Assembly (NCBI GenBank): GCA_964017185.1
Contig: OZ024869.1
Span: 68,914,315 to 68,978,314, forward strand
DNA length: 64,000 bases
Direction: 5' to 3'
From: Rugalucina vietnamica
Lineage: Eukaryota; Mollusca; Bivalvia; Lucinida; Lucinidae
Shown here: in pieces, positions 20,205-32,192 of the stretch
Layout of the letters: each line of letters opens with the position of its first letter
How positions within the stretch are numbered: the stretch's first letter is position 1
Program-made: the position numbers and the translations under genes
The notes under the pieces: generated by a model
Seen by the model: only the letters and a program-made list of their open reading frames with translations
The model's database searches: none
Told to the model about the DNA's origin: nothing

Positions 20205-21186
20205 ATGAGAGATTCGAATAAGCAATCGTCACAAACTTCATCCAAGCGTAAGAAATTCGCGGAGGAGTCGGATGAATCTTCGGATTCTGAACCATCAACT
20301 CAAAAGCCCATTACACAGCGTCACAATCAGCTTCGAACGTATCGCGCTTCTCAGTCATGCAGTCTCAAGGTGACAACTCAAGGTGTCATAGAGATTCGAA
20401 ACATTCACGTTCGCAGAAACAGTGTCCTCAAACGAACAAACACTTACATTTTGACTTTCACTACACCCATATTGCCAAAGAAAATAAAAGCAGCATATAT
20501 ATCTGTGAACGTAGAGGTATACGTACAAAATCCTCTACGATGTTACAATTGCCAGTTTTTCGGCCATCATGAAAGTAGATGTACCAGGGAAAAGGTATGT
20601 GCAAAATTTGGAGAGGTTGGTTGATTGGGGTTTAACGTCTCACCAACAGCTAAGGTCATATGGAGACGGGACCTTGGTTTATAGTCCCATCCGACGGACT
20701 GGAGAACCTGCGACCCCTGGTTTACAAGGCGAGTGGCATAACCACTGCACCACGAAGGCTTCTCAAACTGTGGAGAAGAGAAACACTGCAGTGATGATCG
20801 CAACTTTGAGAAAGCAGCAAAGTGCGTCAACTGCAGTGGCCCACACCCAACTTTTTTACATGACTGTCCGACTTGGCACAAAGAAAAGGAGCTCCTTAAG
20901 ATAAAATGTACAAGAAATCTGTCCTTCATTGAAGCGCGAAAAATTGTAGAACAGCAATCGTCCACCCACGACAAACAAGAACTACGCCAGCATCATAAAA
21001 AGTACTGGCACACAAGTCAAACTAGTTGATGCCATGACGCAAACTGATGAAACATACGACGTTCAGATTAAAAAACGTAAAAATCCAGGAGGCGATGCCC
21101 CTTCTGGTACCAACCAGACTGCAGGAGGTAAAGTATCCCCTGCACTAGCAGGAGGCAATCCTCCCTCTGTGCAAAGCACTCCGTAG
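20205..21186 (+). pseudogene. LINE ORF1 (nucleic-acid-binding, CCHC knuckles), interrupted
   Basis: Begins MRDSNKQSSQTSSKRKKFAE, then a region like VIEIRNIHVRRNSVLKRTNT and KIKAAYISVNVEVYVQNPLR. The first knuckle is CYNCQFFGHHESRC. After VCAKFGE the frame is split by a minus-strand SINE (20615-20763). It resumes with CGEEKHCSDD, CVNCSGPHPTFLHDC (second knuckle) and WHKEKELLKIKCTRNLSFIE. A further shift lies before TGTQVKLVDAMTQTDETYDV, and a stop at about 21184. ORF1 proteins of this kind bind LINE RNA. Confidence 0.72.
20615..20763 (-). mobile_element. SINE-A inserted in LINE ORF1
   Basis: Complete or nearly so: tail GGTTGGTTGATTGGGGTTTA, body GGTCATATGGAGACGGGACC, head CAAGGCGAGTGGCATAACCA then CTGCACCACGAAGGCTTC. 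The target duplication is about 13 bp, CAAAATTTGGAGA on the left and CAAACTGTGGAGA on the right (two differences). It lies in the zinc-knuckle codons, so insertion post-dates the LINE. Confidence 0.85.
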
Positions 21187-21501
21187 AGCAAAACTGCAGA
21201 AGGTAAGCATCTTACTGCAAGTGGTAAACCTTCAGCTGCTGGAGGGAAGCCTCTTCCACCATCAAAACCTCACTCAGCAAAGGAAAAAACAGAAGCTTCT
21301 GTCCGAGAAAATACCTAAAGGGGCTGAAGACACCTTTAGATCTGAGAATTACTATGACTGTCTTGGTGAGAGCATGGAAGAGGATATCACTCCTCCTAGT
21401 CCTCGCAAATTGCATCTTCCAAGAATTACCAATACTGAAAGTAGGTTCCTGTCTTTTATAATAAAGAAAGGTCAAGTTCTTAATTCTCTGAAAATCATTT
21501 A

Positions 21502-21805
21502 ATGGAAAGAATAAACAAAGAATTACATGTATACAGTGGAATTGTCGAGGAATTAAACCAAGTTATGAGTAATTGATGTTAAACTTAACTCTGCTAGGAC
21601 CGTCTGTTTTCTGTCTTAAAGAAACTTTTCTGAAAACTGACGACAACTTTACTTTCAAAGGCTTTAATGTTTACAATCACATCCACTGGGATTGTGCCAG
21701 AGCTTCTGGTGGAAGTTCTATTCTAGTAAAGTCTTCTTTACCTCAACGTGAAGTTAAGTTAAAAGCAATTGCAAATTTACAAGCTACAGCTGTTTCTGTG
21801 TCAGA
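21502..21805 (+). pseudogene. LINE ORF2 start: AP-endonuclease N-terminus
   Basis: After MERINKELHV a frame change leads to IQWNCRGIKPSYE, then VFCLKETFLKTDDNFTFKGF, NVYNHIHWDCARASGGSSIL and LQATAVSV. The QWNCRG, LKETFL and GGSSIL blocks are the start of the apurinic/apyrimidinic-like endonuclease of Jockey/CR1-type LINEs. Downstream catalytic blocks and the RT are missing. Confidence 0.75.
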
Positions 21806-21859
21806 CCTCATCGGAAACCCCGAAGACTGGTTTTTTCTCACGTTGCGGCTCAATTATAG
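21806..21859 (+). mobile_element. GAGCC MITE right-end fragment
   Basis: TCAGACCTCATCGGAAACCC through TTTTTCTCACGTTGCGGCTC, then AATT. Only the last 54 bp of the element are present. They abut the LINE break, so a deletion through both is likely. Confidence 0.7.
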
Positions 21860-22951
21860 TTGAGTTTTGAGTCAAACCACTTAGTGGACAGGAAACCAGA
21901 CCCTTTATTGTAACTTTCAGTAGATGCATCTGGACTGGCAAGAATATAACAATTCATACACAGCATTACTTATTAATATGGAAACCTGGACATTATAAAC
22001 CATATAAGTACCCACTGTGTGCTTAGTAGATTGTTACTATCATTTCCACGTATGAAGCAAACACTGATCAAATTGGACAGACATATACAAGCTAACAAAT
22101 CTTTGTGTCAACCTCTTATGCTACACTGTTTATGCTACTGTTGAAGTTATTGCCTAACGATAACTGCTTTGTGTTAAATATACAATTACATTGAAGCCAT
22201 TTATTCGTGGATCATATTCCCCGACTTGTCATTTCATGTTCAGTAATACAATATTAGAACTGTGAACATATAGTCTTCTGTTGTGTTAAATCTGTACTTT
22301 TCATTAGATATTGAGATGCAGCAAAGCTTTTATTCATTAAAATATAGGCAAAACACTAGTTAATGGACTTAGAAGATATATGGCATCATCATACCCAGGC
22401 TTTTTTTGCCAATTTTGCACCGACATGAAAACTAAAGAAAAATCGTATATTTCTGGCAGCCATTTTGGATGCCACCTTGAAACATCTTATGTTAACAGCT
22501 TTCTTAAAAGGAATAAAGCTACATCTTTAATTGTCCCCCATTATTAATGTCATTAAAAATAAATACAACAATACTTTTAGGTCATTGTGAATAATGATTT
22601 GGTTGAAAAATATATTTCTGTCGGGCATTTTGGATGCCATCTTGAAAAGATTGATGTTTACAGCTTTCTTACAAATAGTGAAGCTTCACCTTTAATCAGC
22701 AGTCATGATTTGATGACAAAATAAGCACAGAAATACTTTAAAATCATTATAACTAAAATTATAGTTGAAATCCCTGTATTTGGCAGACATATTGGACGCC
22801 ATCTTGAATTTCTCAAAACCCCCAATGATGACAAAGTGCCATCAGTCAGATTCTTGAAAGACAATGCCTATAGTACAAGAATCCATCAAGAAAAAAACTT
22901 TATACCTGATTACCAGGTCCAGTGAAAATATCCCATATTCCTGCCGGACTA

Positions 22952-24109
22952 AAAGCACCACATTGTTTTTTGTTGCTGAAAGTATTAAAGCAACTGTTAC
23001 ACGTGATTAATATCTAGCTTTTTAATATTGCATTTCTGGTCTTTGTTATTTGCTCAGTTTTTGCTCTATTTGCCATATGTTCGAACTGATCAAATTGATA
23101 ATGAACTTTAACTCATTTTCATTACAGAAAAATCCATATTATAATCAGGATATATATTATAGAGGACTCTGGCAATAATTTGCAAATTGAAATTGTTTAA
23201 TTAAACACACTGATCAACTTTATAAAATGAACTAAACATCACATTTGGTCTGCTATATGACAGTTGCGATCTGTATCTACCGACGTCCAGGCTTGAAAGG
23301 GTTATGATTTTATACCATATTTTTTATTCATCAATTCTTGTAATTAATTCTTCATGCAATTTAGCAGTTTTTCAACATGCAATCAAGCAATTTGTCAAAA
23401 ACAGAATCATAAAAGTCAATGAGGAGAAAAATTAAGACTTAATCAAATCCAAGCCACAGAAAAAAGTAAAAGCTTCTACACCACATTGTTTGCTCGCTTT
23501 TATGAAAAGCTAAATGCTTGTTATACCAAAATTAGATGAAAAGTAAGAATAGAGGGCCAGGAATCGATGGACTTTGTATTAAATTTAAAGTCCCAACATA
23601 GACACCAGGTGAGAAAGAAAATACATAAAACATAAAACGTTTTTCCGACAACACACTCGAAGAGCAGAATGACTAGCTCTTTCCCAACAAGGTAGCCATC
23701 CAGCTAAGTTTCAACCAAAACCAAAGGCATGGGCCTAACAGAGAGTCAGGCACAATAAACAGTTGTATCATGAAGATAAACCACTTTTCCTGGGATGCAG
23801 ATTACCGTTTTTATTAGGGACCTGAAAACCATTTTTCCTGGGGGAAAATGTGAAAAATAATTCTTTAAAAAATCTGTACTCAATTATGAATTGTTTATAG
23901 AACCTTAGGTGCCAATTACCTGTACAGTTACTATGACCCCTAGCTAGGCAGCAGCTTCTCCCTATTTATTTTCATAATGATTATAGTGGCATTACCTACC
24001 CCCAAAGATATGTCTGGTCTGAAGTAAACTTTAATGGAATCCACGTGGCTTTGCACAGGACTGAAAATGCTCCACATTCCAAAATCCTTGATTAACAGTG
24101 ACTTATACT
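22952..24109. other. Intronic sequence, no gene recognised
   Basis: AT-rich. A block near 23590-23720 (AAACATAAAACGTTTTTCCG, CAACAAGGTAGCCATCCAG) loosely resembles the repeat at 43.1-43.5 kb. No open frame worth calling. Confidence 0.35.
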
Positions 24110-24714
24110 CTGTTTAGATGGGTTCGAACCAGGTCCGATCCAACTTGGACCGGTCCAAGTTGGTACGGAACAAATTCTTCTTCTTGTTTACATTGAAATA
24201 TTTAGATCGGAACAAATGTCTCGTGCGATAAGCTGACATGTTTTGTGCACTGGCATCCATGATCATTCAGATTCGTATTTAGACTGGGCTTAATAAAAGA
24301 AGCACAAAATTTAATGTCTCCCTCACTCAATAGGTGCGACTTCAACAAAAACAAAAACAACAACAACCTAATAATAATAATATTAAACAGACAAACACAA
24401 TAACAAGCAAACAAACAAATCCGTCAAAGCATATTCAATGCTATTTCCATTATATTGGCATCCAATTAATTGTACTTAGTGCACATTTGTACATTATTAG
24501 TTTTTTCAACCTTGGACCGAAACAAAGTGTTTAGACGGAATATTTGTACCGAACCAGGATCGGAACAAGATTTGGACTGGACCAGGTCCTAGGTTATGTA
24601 GCGGGCCAAGTTGGACCGTTCCAAAATTTTGGAGCGAACCAAATGTATTCGTCTAAACACTTGGACCGAACCAGGTCCGAACCTGGTTCGGAACAAATTC
24701 GTCCGTGTAAACAG
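24110..24714. mobile_element. MITE with CTGTTTA ends and repeated GGACC/AACCAGG motifs
   Basis: Inverted ends CTGTTTAGATGGGTTCGAAC and GAACAAATTCGTCCGTGTAA-ACAG. Subterminal DNA has many inverted and direct copies of GGACCGAACCAGGTCCGA-like motifs, possibly transposase-binding sites. The 605-bp element has no coding capacity. The flanking ATACT and CATATT do not give a clean duplication, so the superfamily is not assigned. Confidence 0.6.
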
Positions 24715-25413
24715 CATATTAGTCTATTAATTTTGTGATGTGTTTATTTTATTATTATTATTTTTATTACAGACTCTATTTACTGAGAGGGTTACACGTT
24801 TAGCAACAAAATATAAGATAATCTTCCATGAGGCCCTCCTACTGTATACAGAATGTGGAAAAAAAATCTGTTGCCTCCTTTCTGAAATCGAAATACAATT
24901 TTAGTACTGAAACTCCTGGACTATGGACAACAAATCTTATGACCAATATCATGTCGAACACATTTTTTAATAAAGAAAGAAAGAAAAAAAAAAAAAAAAA
25001 GAAACTGCTAGTAGGGTCACAGTCATGACCACAACAACCCTATGGAAGCCATTTGCTGCCTTGGAAACCAGAGTTCTATACTGACCTATTTTCCAAACTG
25101 CAACCCTCATCCCAATGATGCTGCTGCACCTTGGAACTGTTTGGAAAGATCGATGACCAGACCGATGCTGCTCACCTAAAATGCATGAACTTCTGATTCA
25201 GGTGAGTCTGCCTTTGGCTCAAGTGAGTAAAAACTGCCTGTATAACATCAAAGTGAACCTTTAACTTAGCCATGAAATAACAGGTGTAATGGATCATAAC
25301 ATTTTATTACATTTTCTTTAATAAAACTTGCTGCAGCCCATAATATCTTTCATTTAAAACAGGTTTCCATTTATCTTCGCTAATTAACCTTTTTACCAGT
25401 TTAATGCATACTA
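24715..25413. other. Intronic sequence with A-rich tract
   Basis: Contains an A17 run near 24985 (AAAGAAAGAAAAAAA). The upstream AATAAAG could mark a retroposed tail, but no recognised body precedes it. Confidence 0.3.
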
Positions 25414-27554
25414 ATACCAGAGGACCATTGGTCCTGAGAACGATCACCTGAAGCCTGATCTTGGAGTATTAAGTCATAATGAAATGACCTTGACCTTGAA
25501 TACTCACACACCTTTATTCACTTCATAAGTTGTCTGCATCTGCAAAGTTTCAGGTCTCATGCTGCAATAGTTTCCAAACCCAGTGATTTCTGAGAAAACC
25601 ATGATTTTAATTTTGATATTTAAATGACCTTGGGCCAAGGTCAAGACATGACCTTGGCCTTCATTAATTACTTACCTTCATTGACACCATTAGTTGTCTG
25701 CATCTAGCAACTTTCAGGTCTCAGGCTGCAACAGTTTGTTTTCGCCTTTTCCCATGTGAAAGCCTATGTTTCCAAAATTGACCTTGCCGTAAAATAGGTC
25801 AAGGTCATCATAGGGTCATCATTTCAACAAACTATGATGGAATGGAGTCCCAAATGCTACATACCAAGTTTCATGAAAATTGGCCTGCCGGTTCTGGAGA
25901 AGATTTTTGAAAGGTTTTTACCATATATGGGCGTGACGGCCATCTTGGTCATGTGACCTGGATTTAGCGATCAAACTTTTGTCTCCCCTACCCATGGATG
26001 CTGCACAAAAAATTTCACTTTGATTTGCCAAGCAGTTTCAGAGAAGAAGATCTTTGAAAAGTGTGTATGGACAACAGACTGGCCAAGGTCAAGAGATGAC
26101 CTTGACCTATATTAAACACATACCTTCATCTACTCCATTAGTTGTTTGCATCTACCACTTTTCAGGCCTCAGGCTGCAATAGTTTTCAAAAAATCCATAG
26201 TTTTCACTTCTACCTATGTAAAAGCCTATGTTTCCAAATTTGACCTTGTCGTAAATTAGGTCAAGGTCATCCAAGGGTCATCATTTTATCAAACTATGAT
26301 GGGCTGAGGTCCCCAATGCTACATACCAAGTTTCGTGGAAATCGGCCCACCGGTTCTGGAGAAGAAGATTTTTGAGTGGTTTTAACCATATATGGGCGTG
26401 GCGGCCATCTTGGTCATGTGACCTGGATTTCGCGATCAAACTTTCGTCTCCCCTACCCATGGATGCTCCACATAAAATTTCACTTTGATTGGCCGCCCAG
26501 TTTCAGAGAAGGAAGATCTTTGTAAAGTGTGTATGGACAACAGACTGGCCAAGGTCAAGAGATGACCTTGACCTATATTAATCACATACCTTCATCTACT
26601 CCATTAGTTGTTTGCATCTACCACTTTTCAGGCCTCAGGCTGCAATAGTTTTCAAAAAATCCATAGTTTTCACTTTTTCCTATGTAAAAGCCTATGTTTC
26701 CAAATTTGACCTTGCCGTAAAATAGGTCAAGGTCATCCAAGGGTCATCATTTTATCAAACTATGATGGGCTGAAGTCCTTGATGCTACATACTAAGTTTC
26801 GTGGAAATCGGCCCACCAGTTCTGGAGAAGAAGATTTTTGAGTGGTTTTTACCATATATGGGCGTGGCCGCCATCTTGGTCATGTGACCTGGATTTCCCG
26901 ATCAAACTTTCGTCTCCCCTACCCATGGATGCTCCACATAAAATTTCACTTTGATTGGCCAAGCAGTTTCAGAGAAGAAGATCTTTGAAAAGTGTGTATG
27001 GACAACAGACTGGCCAAGGTCAAGATATGACCTTGACCTATATTAATCACATACCTTCATCTACTCCATTAGTTGTTTGCATCTACCACTTTTCAGGCCT
27101 CAGGCTGCAATAGTTTTCAAAAAATCCATAGTTTTCACTTTTTCCCATGTAAAAGCCTATGTTTCCAAATTTGACCTTGCCATAAAATAGGTCAAGGTCA
27201 TCCAAGGGTCATCATTTTATCAAACTATGATGGGCTGAAGTCCCCGATGCTACATACCAAGTATCGTGGAAATCGGCCCACCGGTTCTGGAGAAGAAGAT
27301 TTTTGAGTGGTTTTTACCATATATGGGCGTGGCGGCCATCTTGGTCATGTGACCTGGATTTCGCGATCAAACTTGAAATGCCACTACCCAAGGAGGCTCT
27401 ACATAAAATTTCAACAAGATCGGCCAAGCGATTTCAGAGAAGAAGATCTTTGAAATTGTGGACGACGGACGGACGGACGACGGACGGACGGACGCCGGAT
27501 CATGGCCATCCTATAAGCTCACCTTGTGAGCCTTCGGCTCAGGTGAGCTAAAAA
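25414..27554 (+). mobile_element. HINE/pearl-like Helentron derivative H2
   Basis: Left hairpin AGGACCATTGGTCCT then ATCACCTGA; right CTCAGGTGAGC (27538-27548) after AGCTCACCTTGTGAGCC. Four core units of about 465 bp are spaced very regularly (CCATATATGGGCG at about 25921, 26386, 26852 and 27317). The (GGAC)n tract is at 27461-27495. Cores share the CGGTTCTGGAGAAGAAGATT and TTGGTCATGTGACCTGG blocks with H1, but the part between is different (GACCTTGACCTATATTAA, TTCATCTACTCCATTAG). The last three units are closest to each other, which points to local amplification. Confidence 0.75.
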
Positions 27555-27614
27555 CACTATTAGTTTTTGGCCTCACACTAACTCAAAATTTCCAAACACG
27601 TTTGGAACATATTA

Positions 27615-28778
27615 AACTAGAAAAAGTGCCTTCAGAGGCATGTATACCCCCGGCTGGTAGCTCCTCCCCACCCCCATGCCACCAGGCCCACGGCCCCCGA
27701 CCCAGACATGCTCACTGACACTGACACAAGGAACCTGCCCTCTCGAATAAAAGAGTACTACTTATAAATTTGTATTTGCAAAAAGCACTGTATAAAACCA
27801 TGGGGAGGGGGGAGTGTAGTAGAATGACAGATCTATTTTAAAACAGTATACAGAGCTGACATGCATTCTCAATCTAGGACTTAATCGCGGACATTGAGGG
27901 TCAGGTCCTCGGTCCTAGATGGAAAATAGAATGTCATTCTTCAATAATATTAATAATAAAAAAAACAAAAACGTCCTAGATCTTGACCTCTAGCCCCACC
28001 CTTGGCATAGACCCTAGAGTCTAATGTCATTAGGAACAATGCAAACCTTATAGAGTACCTATGGTGCATGTATGAATGATTTCAAAACATGGTGGTGAAG
28101 AAAAGTACAGAAAATAAAATTTTTAAAGAAGTTCGAGAATTTGACCTCTAGCCCCACCCCCACACATGGACCCTAGAGTCTGAACCTTACATGGTACCTT
28201 ATGGTCTCAGTATGAATGCTTTCTGACAAGACTTAATGGATGGCAAGAAAATAGACTTACAGAAAATTTATCATGGTACATGTATCTATCATATTATAAA
28301 TGTGTCCTAGATTTTGACCTCTAGCCCCACCCCTGGGGATGTTACCCAGGATCTGGTGACATGGAATATGAAAGCAAACCCTATAGGGTATCTATGAACT
28401 AAATAAGAATACATCCCTATGATTCTTTGTTAAGATATGGACTAAGAGAAGAAACATTAACATTGTAAACTGCACATTTTAAAGGTGACCTAGATTTTGA
28501 CCTCCAGCCCCACCCCCGGGCACGGACCCTGGGGTCCAAACTCATGGAAACAAAGCAAACCCTACAGGGTACCTATGGTCCAAATATGAATGGTTTCTGA
28601 CCACTGGCTCATGAGATATATACACCCCTAGAGAAACTTTAACCAAAACTTTGACGTAAATTCTATAGATACGAACGTTCCGGAATTACGAACGAACACA
28701 CAAACTTACTAACATACGAATGGACGAACGGAAAAGCAAAAACTATATACCCGTCGGCATAAAAGCCGGGGGTATAAC
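27615..28778 (+). mobile_element. HINE-like element H3
   Basis: Left hairpin GTGCCTTCAGAGGCA, then TATACCCCCGGCT (27643-27655). The exact inverted match AGCCGGGGGTATA is at 28764-28776. Four diverged units of about 170-190 bp carry CTAGATTTTGACCTCTAGCC then CCACCCC, and GGTACCTATGGTC. There is no long microsatellite, but GAACGTTCCGGAATTACGAA and GAACGGAAAAGCAAAAACTA occupy its place. It starts 60 bp after H2 ends. Confidence 0.7.
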
Positions 28779-29518
28779 AAATCTGGTTATCAGCAGTTTG
28801 ATTCTCTGATTATGGTAGCCATTTTAGTCATGTGACATGATTTTCAATCGATCTATATTTCCATAACCCATAGTTTTTAAAGTATATATCATTTTATGAA
28901 GCAAATGAAAGAACTAAAAGCAACCACTTGTATGAAATATCAAGCCAGACATTTTATCAAATTTACAGTGGACAAAATATAATAAAGCGTACCTGATCAA
29001 TAGCGTTAAAGACAAAATGATTTCCAGGAAACATCTTTATGACACAATAATAACCTGCCGTTTATACGAACATTGAATTATTTTGAACTTCTTTGACACT
29101 CGATGTCTACTTAAGGCAAGACGAGCTTGGTATTTATCTAAGTCGGCTGACAGACATTCAATTTATCAGGGGGATATAAAAACGGAAAGTATCTGATTGG
29201 ACGCGACTTGATATCTGGCCAAAATAATACTGGATCGAATGTAAAACCAGACAGCTCATGTCTGGTTGAGTAAGCAAGCAGCGCACTTCCCGAGAGACAA
29301 ATTACACTCCTTTGAAATGACAAATGAATAATGCAAGGGGCATAACTCGATTTTTTTTTAATTAATGTTCCAGAAAACAGCGATGTCATGTAGGGATTTC
29401 AAACACTTGTTTTCAAGTGACTCCTAAGTCCTAAAGCTTACCCAAAATTGAGATAACATAACAATTTTTTGTTGAGAATAGAATTGCTTATTTTAGAGAA
29501 AAAAAAATGTTTTATAAC
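28779..29518. other. Intronic sequence, nothing recognised
   Basis: No repeat partner noticed in this window and no splice-bounded open frame. Possibly unique intronic DNA. Confidence 0.35.
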
Positions 29519-29522
29519 ATTT

Positions 29523-29756
29523 GAGCCGCCTCATGGGAAAACCAACAAAGTGGTTTCCGAACAGGTCCGACAAAAACCGGCCTGTACAGTTCCAGAACCC
29601 GGCTAGAAGCTTGAAATTTTGGATTTAAGAAGAAGAGGGAGTGTACTATTCATGTAGCGAAAACAAAGGCGCTGATCAGCTTCGCAGTTACTGCGAAGCT
29701 GATCTGCGCCTTTGTTTTTGCCTATGCAGATTGCTGGTTTTCCCATGCGGCGGCTC
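29523..29756 (-). mobile_element. GAGCC MITE copy 10 (full length)
   Basis: 234 bp, ATTT duplications at 29519-29522 and 29757-29760. Reverse orientation; core arms CTTCGCAGT/ACTGCGAAG are fully paired at the turn. Ends GAGCCGCCTCATGGGAAAAC and TTTTCCCATGCGGCGGCTC. Confidence 0.92.
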
Positions 29757-29988
29757 ATTTTTGTATTACATGTATTTTACAGTCAGCAGCTTTACTCTGT
29801 TGTCCAGTATGATGTGAGAAATGACAATAATTCATTCTCACAAACCTTGGTCCTAATAAGCTGCCAATCTTCAGGAACAAGAGATCAATGTTTGTTTATT
29901 CAGGTTCACTGATCTGATTCCAACCAACAAGAAGAATGGATTTCATAAAAGTACAACTGTGGCACTATACAAATGCATAATAAGAGCT

Positions 29989-30695
29989 GTCGCAGGACAT
30001 GGTATGTAGTTCGCCTGACTTGTGCTTTGCCACTAAAACTATTAAAATCTACTTTCCATGTCCATGACCTTGAGGTCAAGGTCACTCAGCTGGGTCAGAA
30101 TGGTACACCATAAAACTACAGACTAATATAACTTAAGGCAAATTATCAACTTGATTCATCCACATGTTCAAGAAATATAGAATCCTTAAAGCCTGTGACC
30201 TTGACCTCAAGGTCACCCATGTGGGCTGTGATGGTACACTTCTGACCAATATATACCAACATGCAAAATATCAACTTGATCCATCAACATGTTCCAAGAG
30301 ATATAGACTTATAAAAACTTTAACCGAAAACTTTATCACAAAATTTCTAAGTCTGTGACCAATTGGTGGGTCATGATGGTACAGCATGAAACTTCAGACC
30401 ATTACTTCCAACCTGCAAAGTATCAACTTGATCCATCAATATGTTCAAAAGATACAGAACTTTAACCAAAATTTTTAAGACAAAATGACCTTGACCTCTA
30501 TGTCGACCAGGTGGGTCAAGATGGTACAGCATAAAACTTCAGACCAATTGTCCAATATCTATCAACATGCAAAGTATCAACTTGATCCATCCATATGTTC
30601 AAGAGATATAGACTTATAAAACTTTAACATTTGAGCAACGGCGATGTGGTGACTGCAGTAGCTCTTCCTGTACTTTCGTACAGGTGAGCTAAAAA
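29989..30695 (+). mobile_element. HINE-like element H4
   Basis: Left end AATAAGAGCTGTCGCAGGAC is the same start as H5, then GTTCGCCTGAC. Right end has TCCTGTACTTTCGTACAGGTGAGC (hairpin CTGTACTTTCGTACAG, subterminal CAGGTGAGC). About four units of 130-150 bp carry GACCTTGAGGTCAAGGTCAC or relatives and ATCAACTTGATCCATC. No microsatellite. Confidence 0.7.
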
Positions 30696-31166
30696 GCTAA
30701 GGTCACAAATTATGCACCAGTCCAGTCATTTATGACAATGTTCCCTTCATGACCGAGGAATAGTGGTGATATGATTTTTGTCTTTTCAAACCCCAGATAT
30801 AACTCTACACTGTTGCTACACTCTTACAACCAAAGCTCTGCAACAGGCCCACTCAAATCCCAGCAGGAACACCGAAATTTCAACAATTTTGGGCGAGGAA
30901 TCAAAACCCCTGGGGAAGACAAATAATGCAGTTAAGCCTAGCTATGCCACCCACCCCCAACACTTGCTATCCCTGGTCCCGAGGAGGACGACATTGCCAA
31001 TGACTGGTGCACTGGCTTCTGTAGATGACAAAAGGCTCAAACTAAAAACATTATAACAGGATATTAGAATCCTATAGATTTATTAATGTCACTTGTTTTA
31101 CATCAAGCCCAGTCCAATTCTGGACAAATTAGACAGATTGTGTGACCCGAATGTCTAGTATGATAT

Positions 31167-31391
31167 GAGCCGTGTCATGAGAAAACCGATTTTTTGCTTA
31201 TGCAAAAACAAAGGCGCAGATCAGCTTCGCAGTAACTGCGAAGCTGATCAGCACCTTTGTTTTCACTACACGGATAGCACAATTATTTCTCTTCTTCATA
31301 AAGCTTCTGGCCTGCTTCTGTGACTTTACAGGTTGGTTTGTGTTGGACCTGGTCAGAAACCCCGAAGACCGGTTTTCTCGCATCACGTCTC
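31167..31391 (+). mobile_element. GAGCC MITE copy 11
   Basis: 225 bp, ATAT on both sides (31163-31166, 31392-31395). Core arms CTTCGCAGT/ACTGCGAAG; ends GAGCCGTGTCATGAGAAAAC and TTTTCTCGCATCACGTCTC. Left-end type (GTGTCATGAG) is that of the second subfamily, but the core is of the first. Confidence 0.88.
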
Positions 31392-31654
31392 ATATATTCT
31401 AAAACCTTCTCATTACTGGTGTTTGACAATCCTTTCCTTATCAATACCAGAATCTGTCTTGGAATGTCTGGTATTCAGACTAATTTTGTCCTTTTTTCTG
31501 TTGGAGAATTTCTTTCAGCGGAGTGGTCAAGAATGGGCAGTATATGGTGGCTGCAGACCTGCTCAGTGGTTGACAGTGACTGCAAAAAGTACATTTTCCA
31601 CACTATCGATAGTGTAGTAGCAGTTTGGCGAATGGAATTTCCCATTATCATCAT

Positions 31655-31817
31655 TTGGGTGAGTCCACTGATTGTCAATTTCAGTGGTGTTAGGAGTGAA
31701 TTTGATTTTTTATTCCATTTTTCGATGAAATTCCTCTAAAGCAAACAGAATAGCCCCAGATAGGACACCGCGTTCTGCATATGTCCCATAAAAGGGACAC
31801 CAGGCTTAAATGAGTTA
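31655..31817 (+). repeat. GCCCCAGATGGGACGC repeat, copy 2
   Basis: GGGTGAGTCCACTGATTGTC, GATGAAATTCCTC, CAAACAGAATAGCCCCAGAT and GGACACCAGGCTTAAATGAG, in the order of copies 1 and 3. Part of the central hairpin is deleted. Confidence 0.7.
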
Positions 31818-31980
31818 AACAGATAGCTGACCCAGTCTCTGCACATACAAGACATGTTATTGGAGAGTCTTACAACAAAAATGCTGTTTTATAATATCTT
31901 AGGTCGGCCATCACTTTTGCCAAAATGTCCCCAACACAAGCAATATCATATTGGCTGTAATTCCCATATTACAATTAATA

Positions 31981-32192
31981 CTGTAGATCCGGAAATATTA
32001 TTTGCGAGAACTTAATTTTTGCTAATATTCGCGAATTGGTTTCCTCGCAAATTCAAAGTTCTCGCTAATAAAGAGTCACTATAAACTTTATAGAATACAT
32101 GGACTCTAACTCGTGAATTCAAGAACTCGCCAATAATTTGGAAATAGAAAATTCGCGAAATAAAAGTCACGCGAAAATTTCCGAATTTACAG
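31981..32192. mobile_element. TA-flanked MITE with TTCGCGAA-rich interior
   Basis: Inverted ends CTGTAGATCCGGAAATATTA and TTTCCGAATTTACAG, flanked by TA (31979-31980, 32193-32194). The interior has several TTCGCGAA, TTCTCGC and GCGAATT motifs in both orientations. TA duplication and size fit a Tc1/mariner-type MITE. Non-coding. Confidence 0.7.

Larger units (their letters stand above)
19690..21805 (+). mobile_element. LINE 5' half (Jockey/CR1-like group), truncated
   Basis: A G+C-richer segment holding a 5' leader, an ORF1 with zinc knuckles and the first part of an ORF2 endonuclease, then abrupt loss of similarity at a MITE fragment. Reverse transcriptase is absent. Having the 5' half without the 3' half is the reverse of normal LINE 5' truncation, so a later deletion or rearrangement is implied. 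Confidence 0.7.
18926..22951. repeat. Large fold-back repeat with inverted arms
   Basis: The left arm (TAGTCCAGCAGGAAATC, ACCTGGTAATGAGGTATAAAG, TTTGAGAAAATCAAGATGGC) is the reverse complement of the right arm (GCCATCTTGAATTTCTCAAA, TTTATACCTGATTACCAGGT, CCTGCCGGACTA). The arms are clear over about 150-190 bp and fade inward into several diverged units with AAGATGGCTGCCAGAATAT (left) or its complement (right, about 22440-22810). The middle is occupied by a LINE fragment, so the fold-back element is the older host. Class unknown. Confidence 0.65.

Noticed and set aside
31320-31739. 139-codon plus-strand frame as a candidate gene
   Set aside because: Its start lies in a GAGCC MITE right half and its end in the GCCCCAGATGGGACGC repeat. 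The middle lacks recognisable motifs and splice context.
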